A DNA stretch of 64,000 nt from Tagaea sp965279565 (GTDB lineage Bacteria; Pseudomonadota; Alphaproteobacteria; CACIAM-22H2), in assembly GCA_965279565.1 (NCBI GenBank), contig OZ257249.1:2480001-2544000 (forward strand), written 5' to 3'. Both the position numbers and the translations under genes were made by a program. Positions within the stretch are counted from its first letter, which is position 1. Each line of letters begins with the position of its first letter. This document shows, piece by piece, positions 62,412-64,000 of the stretch. The notes beneath the pieces were generated by a model. The model ran no database searches. It was given only the letters and a program-made list of their open reading frames with translations, and was not told the origin of the DNA.

Positions 62412-64000
62412 ATGGCAGACGACGCACGTGAGGTTTTGGCCGACGAATTGACGGCGCTTCCGAAGGACGGAAAGCCTGCCGCGCCCACACCTGCGCCTGC
62501 GTCCGAAACCGGGCTGAGCCAGCCCCAGACCCAGACGCCCGGCGGTGCCCAGGAAGCCGCCAACACGATGGGTGCCGTCAGCTACGGCACCTTGATGGGC
62601 GACGAGCGCAGTTTCCAGCCGCAGACGCCCGCCGCCGATCAGGCGATCGAGGTCGCCGTCGGCCCCAGGATCGAGACCGCCCGGGCGGGTGAAGGCGTCG
62701 ACGCGGCTGCCGACGCGCAGTCGTCGGCGACAGGCGAGACCGCCGCAGCCGGCAGCCTCGGCGGCGAACGCGCCGGCGAAGCAGGCACGCAGACGGCCAA
62801 CGCGAATTTCACGGTCCGCGGCATCGATGTCGCGGTACCGGGGGCTGGCGCGAACGCCGCGGCAGGTGCGCCCGGCGCGCCGGCCGACATACCCGGTACG
62901 CCCGTCACGGCCGCGACGGGCGAGGGTGGCGCGGCCGGATCCGCCGAGGGCGCCGCTGCAGGTTCCGGTCCTGTCGCGCCAACAGGTGCGGCCGGTGCCG
63001 CGCGCGGCGGCGAAGTGCTGACGGGAACCGTATCGGGCTCTCTCGAAGGGGCCGCCACGAACGCGATCGGCCTCGGCAGCAATCCCGCCGGTAGCGGAAC
63101 CGCACCGCTGCAGGCCGCTTCGCTGCGCAGCGAGCCGGTCGCCGCACCTGCCGGCGCGCCGTCCGTCGCGCCGAACGCGCCGCCGCCCGCACCGCCGCCC
63201 GTCGAATTCCAGCCCGCCTCGATCGACACGGGTCCGTTCATCGCCCCGACACCTATCGCGACTCCGGTCGAAGCACCCGACACGCTCGCTGCCGACCCGC
63301 TGCTTTCGGCGGCGAACGCGACGGGCACGGAAGATGTCGCGGTCCCGCTGAACATCAGCGCCGCTCTGGGCGACACCGACGGTTCCGAGACCTTGTCGAT
63401 CACGATCTCGGGCGTGCCGACGGGCGCACACCTGACGGCCGGCATCGACAACGGCGACGGCACGTGGACTCTGGCGCCCGGCGATCTCGCCGGCCTCGCC
63501 TTCGTGCCCGCCGCGAACGCGTCGGGCACCGTCGCCCTCCATGTTTCCGCGACGTCGACAGAAATCCGTTCAGGCGCGCAGGCGACGCGCACGGCCGACC
63601 TGCAGATCGACATCGCGGGCGTCGTCGACGCGCCGACGCTGTCGGCGACGAATGCGTCCGGTACCGAAGACACCTCCGTCCCACTGAATATCAATTCTGC
63701 ACTTGGCGACACCGACGGTTCCGAGACTCTGTCGATCACGATCTCTGGCGTGCCTTCGGATGGCCATCTCACCGCCGGTATCGACAATGGCGATGGAACC
63801 TGGATGCTCGCACCCGGCGATCTCGCCGGGCTCGCGTACGTCCCCGGTGCCAATGATTCCGGCACGTTCAATCTCGGCATCACGGCGATCGCAACCGAAG
63901 CGAACGGTTCGACGAGTGTGCGCAACGCAACGCTGTCGGTCGATGTTGCGGCAGTCGCCGACGCGCCGACGCTGTCGGCGACGGATGCGGCGGGCACGGA
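62412..64000 (+). CDS. Giant repetitive type I-secreted protein (adhesin-like), 5' part
   Basis: The frame is open from ATG 62412 to the window end, giving 529 residues of a longer protein. Residues 1-296 are low-complexity, rich in Ala, Gly, Pro and Thr, with no Sec signal. From residue 298 tandem repeats of 111-112 residues begin. Each has the pattern GTEDxxVPLNI, ALGDTDGSETLSITISGVP, GIDNGDGTWxLAPGDLAGLAxVP and VxDAPTLSA, typical of cadherin/VCBS-like modules of LapA- and RTX-type adhesins. Divergence from a type I secretion operon makes it the probable exported substrate. The C-terminal secretion signal lies outside the window. Confidence 0.88.
   Translation, partial: MADDAREVLADELTALPKDGKPAAPTPAPASETGLSQPQTQTPGGAQEAANTMGAVSYGTLMGDERSFQPQTPAADQAIEVAVGPRIETARAGEGVDAAADAQSSATGETAAAGSLGGERAGEAGTQTANANFTVRGIDVAVPGAGANAAAGAPGAPADIPGTPVTAATGEGGAAGSAEGAAAGSGPVAPTGAAGAARGGEVLTGTVSGSLEGAATNAIGLGSNPAGSGTAPLQAASLRSEPVAAPAGAPSVAPNAPPPAPPPVEFQPASIDTGPFIAPTPIATPVEAPDTLAADPLLSAANATGTEDVAVPLNISAALGDTDGSETLSITISGVPTGAHLTAGIDNGDGTWTLAPGDLAGLAFVPAANASGTVALHVSATSTEIRSGAQATRTADLQIDIAGVVDAPTLSATNASGTEDTSVPLNINSALGDTDGSETLSITISGVPSDGHLTAGIDNGDGTWMLAPGDLAGLAYVPGANDSGTFNLGITAIATEANGSTSVRNATLSVDVAAVADAPTLSATDAAGT
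63303..64000 (+). repeat. Tandem ~335-nt coding repeats in the giant protein gene
   Basis: Unit 1 spans 63303-63638 (336 nt), unit 2 63639-63971 (333 nt), and unit 3 starts at 63972 and is cut by the window end. Units agree closely in blocks such as GACACCGACGGTTCCGAGAC and the segment encoding DLAGLA, with synonymous changes elsewhere, so they are related by duplication but not freshly copied. Confidence 0.88.

Noticed and set aside
62412..63300. LapG-type cleavage site in the N-terminus of the giant protein
   Set aside because: Ala-Ala-Gly strings occur many times in this low-complexity region, so no single one can be claimed; no lapG or lapD gene is in the window.
62639..63997. A 452-codon open frame on the minus strand across the giant repeat gene
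   Set aside because: It is a mirror of the repeat protein produced by GC-rich codons; the plus-strand frame has the ordered repeat pattern, a start codon and the divergent secretion genes.

Overview
This 64 kb window is GC-rich (mostly high-GC third positions) and reads as a chromosomal segment of an alphaproteobacterium, probably from the Rhodospirillales/Hyphomicrobiales breadth of that class. The pointers are the DUF2849 - sulfite reductase - DUF934 arrangement, a short PutA with a divergent Lrp-type regulator, PAS_5-like and RT0821/Lpp0805-like proteins, and very many sugar-acid and transporter genes. I saw no tRNA, rRNA, CRISPR array, insertion sequence or phage gene. Genes are tightly packed, many with 4-nt ATGA/GTGA overlaps; no gap reaches 300 bases.

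Layout. 1-2836: tail of a PfkB sugar kinase, a small periplasmic cytochrome c, an SDR dehydrogenase and an L-idonate 5-dehydrogenase-like enzyme. 2840-3571: metallophosphoesterase. 3756-12605: a complete RND efflux operon with adaptor, two different RND pumps (MdtB/MdtC-like) and a NodT-type outer-membrane lipoprotein. 12666-13154: secreted protein with a histidine-rich tail. 13158-19584 (minus): a large hybrid histidine kinase, a response regulator and a class III aminotransferase, translationally coupled. 19676-20986: M20-family amidase/carbamoylase. 21182-22394: a tail-to-tail pair of poorly known genes (GNAT-like and PAS_5-like). 22513-26373 (minus): siroheme/sulfite reduction genes with an orphan plus-strand gene inside. 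26486-30142: putA and its Lrp-type regulator.

30139-46884 is a carbohydrate region. It starts with a fucose-type oxidative set (FucU mutarotase, lactonase-like amidohydrolase, aldo/keto reductase) divergent from a DapA-family aldolase, a GntR regulator and a sugar ABC transporter lacking an ATPase gene. A TRAP transporter follows, directly before murQ and anmK (anhydro-MurNAc catabolism). Then come a 5-dehydro-4-deoxyglucarate dehydratase-like DapA protein, an SMP-30 lactonase, a glucarate-dehydratase-like enolase and a second GntR regulator. 46985-56982 carries a Dpp-type ABC importer (binding protein, two permeases, one double-ATPase protein) with two more enolase-superfamily dehydratases, an RraA-family protein and a Gfo/Idh/MocA oxidoreductase. 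An AT-rich palindrome repeated on both sides of the second GntR gene probably ties these blocks to one regulator.

57011-64000: a type I secretion system (two different ABC proteins plus an HlyD adaptor, minus strand) transcribed away from the 5' part of a very large repeat protein (plus strand) that runs off the window end. The two ABC proteins carry complementary losses of ATP-site motifs, so they probably form a heterodimer with one working and one degenerate site. This and the palindrome-bearing GntR regulon are the two most interesting points of the window.
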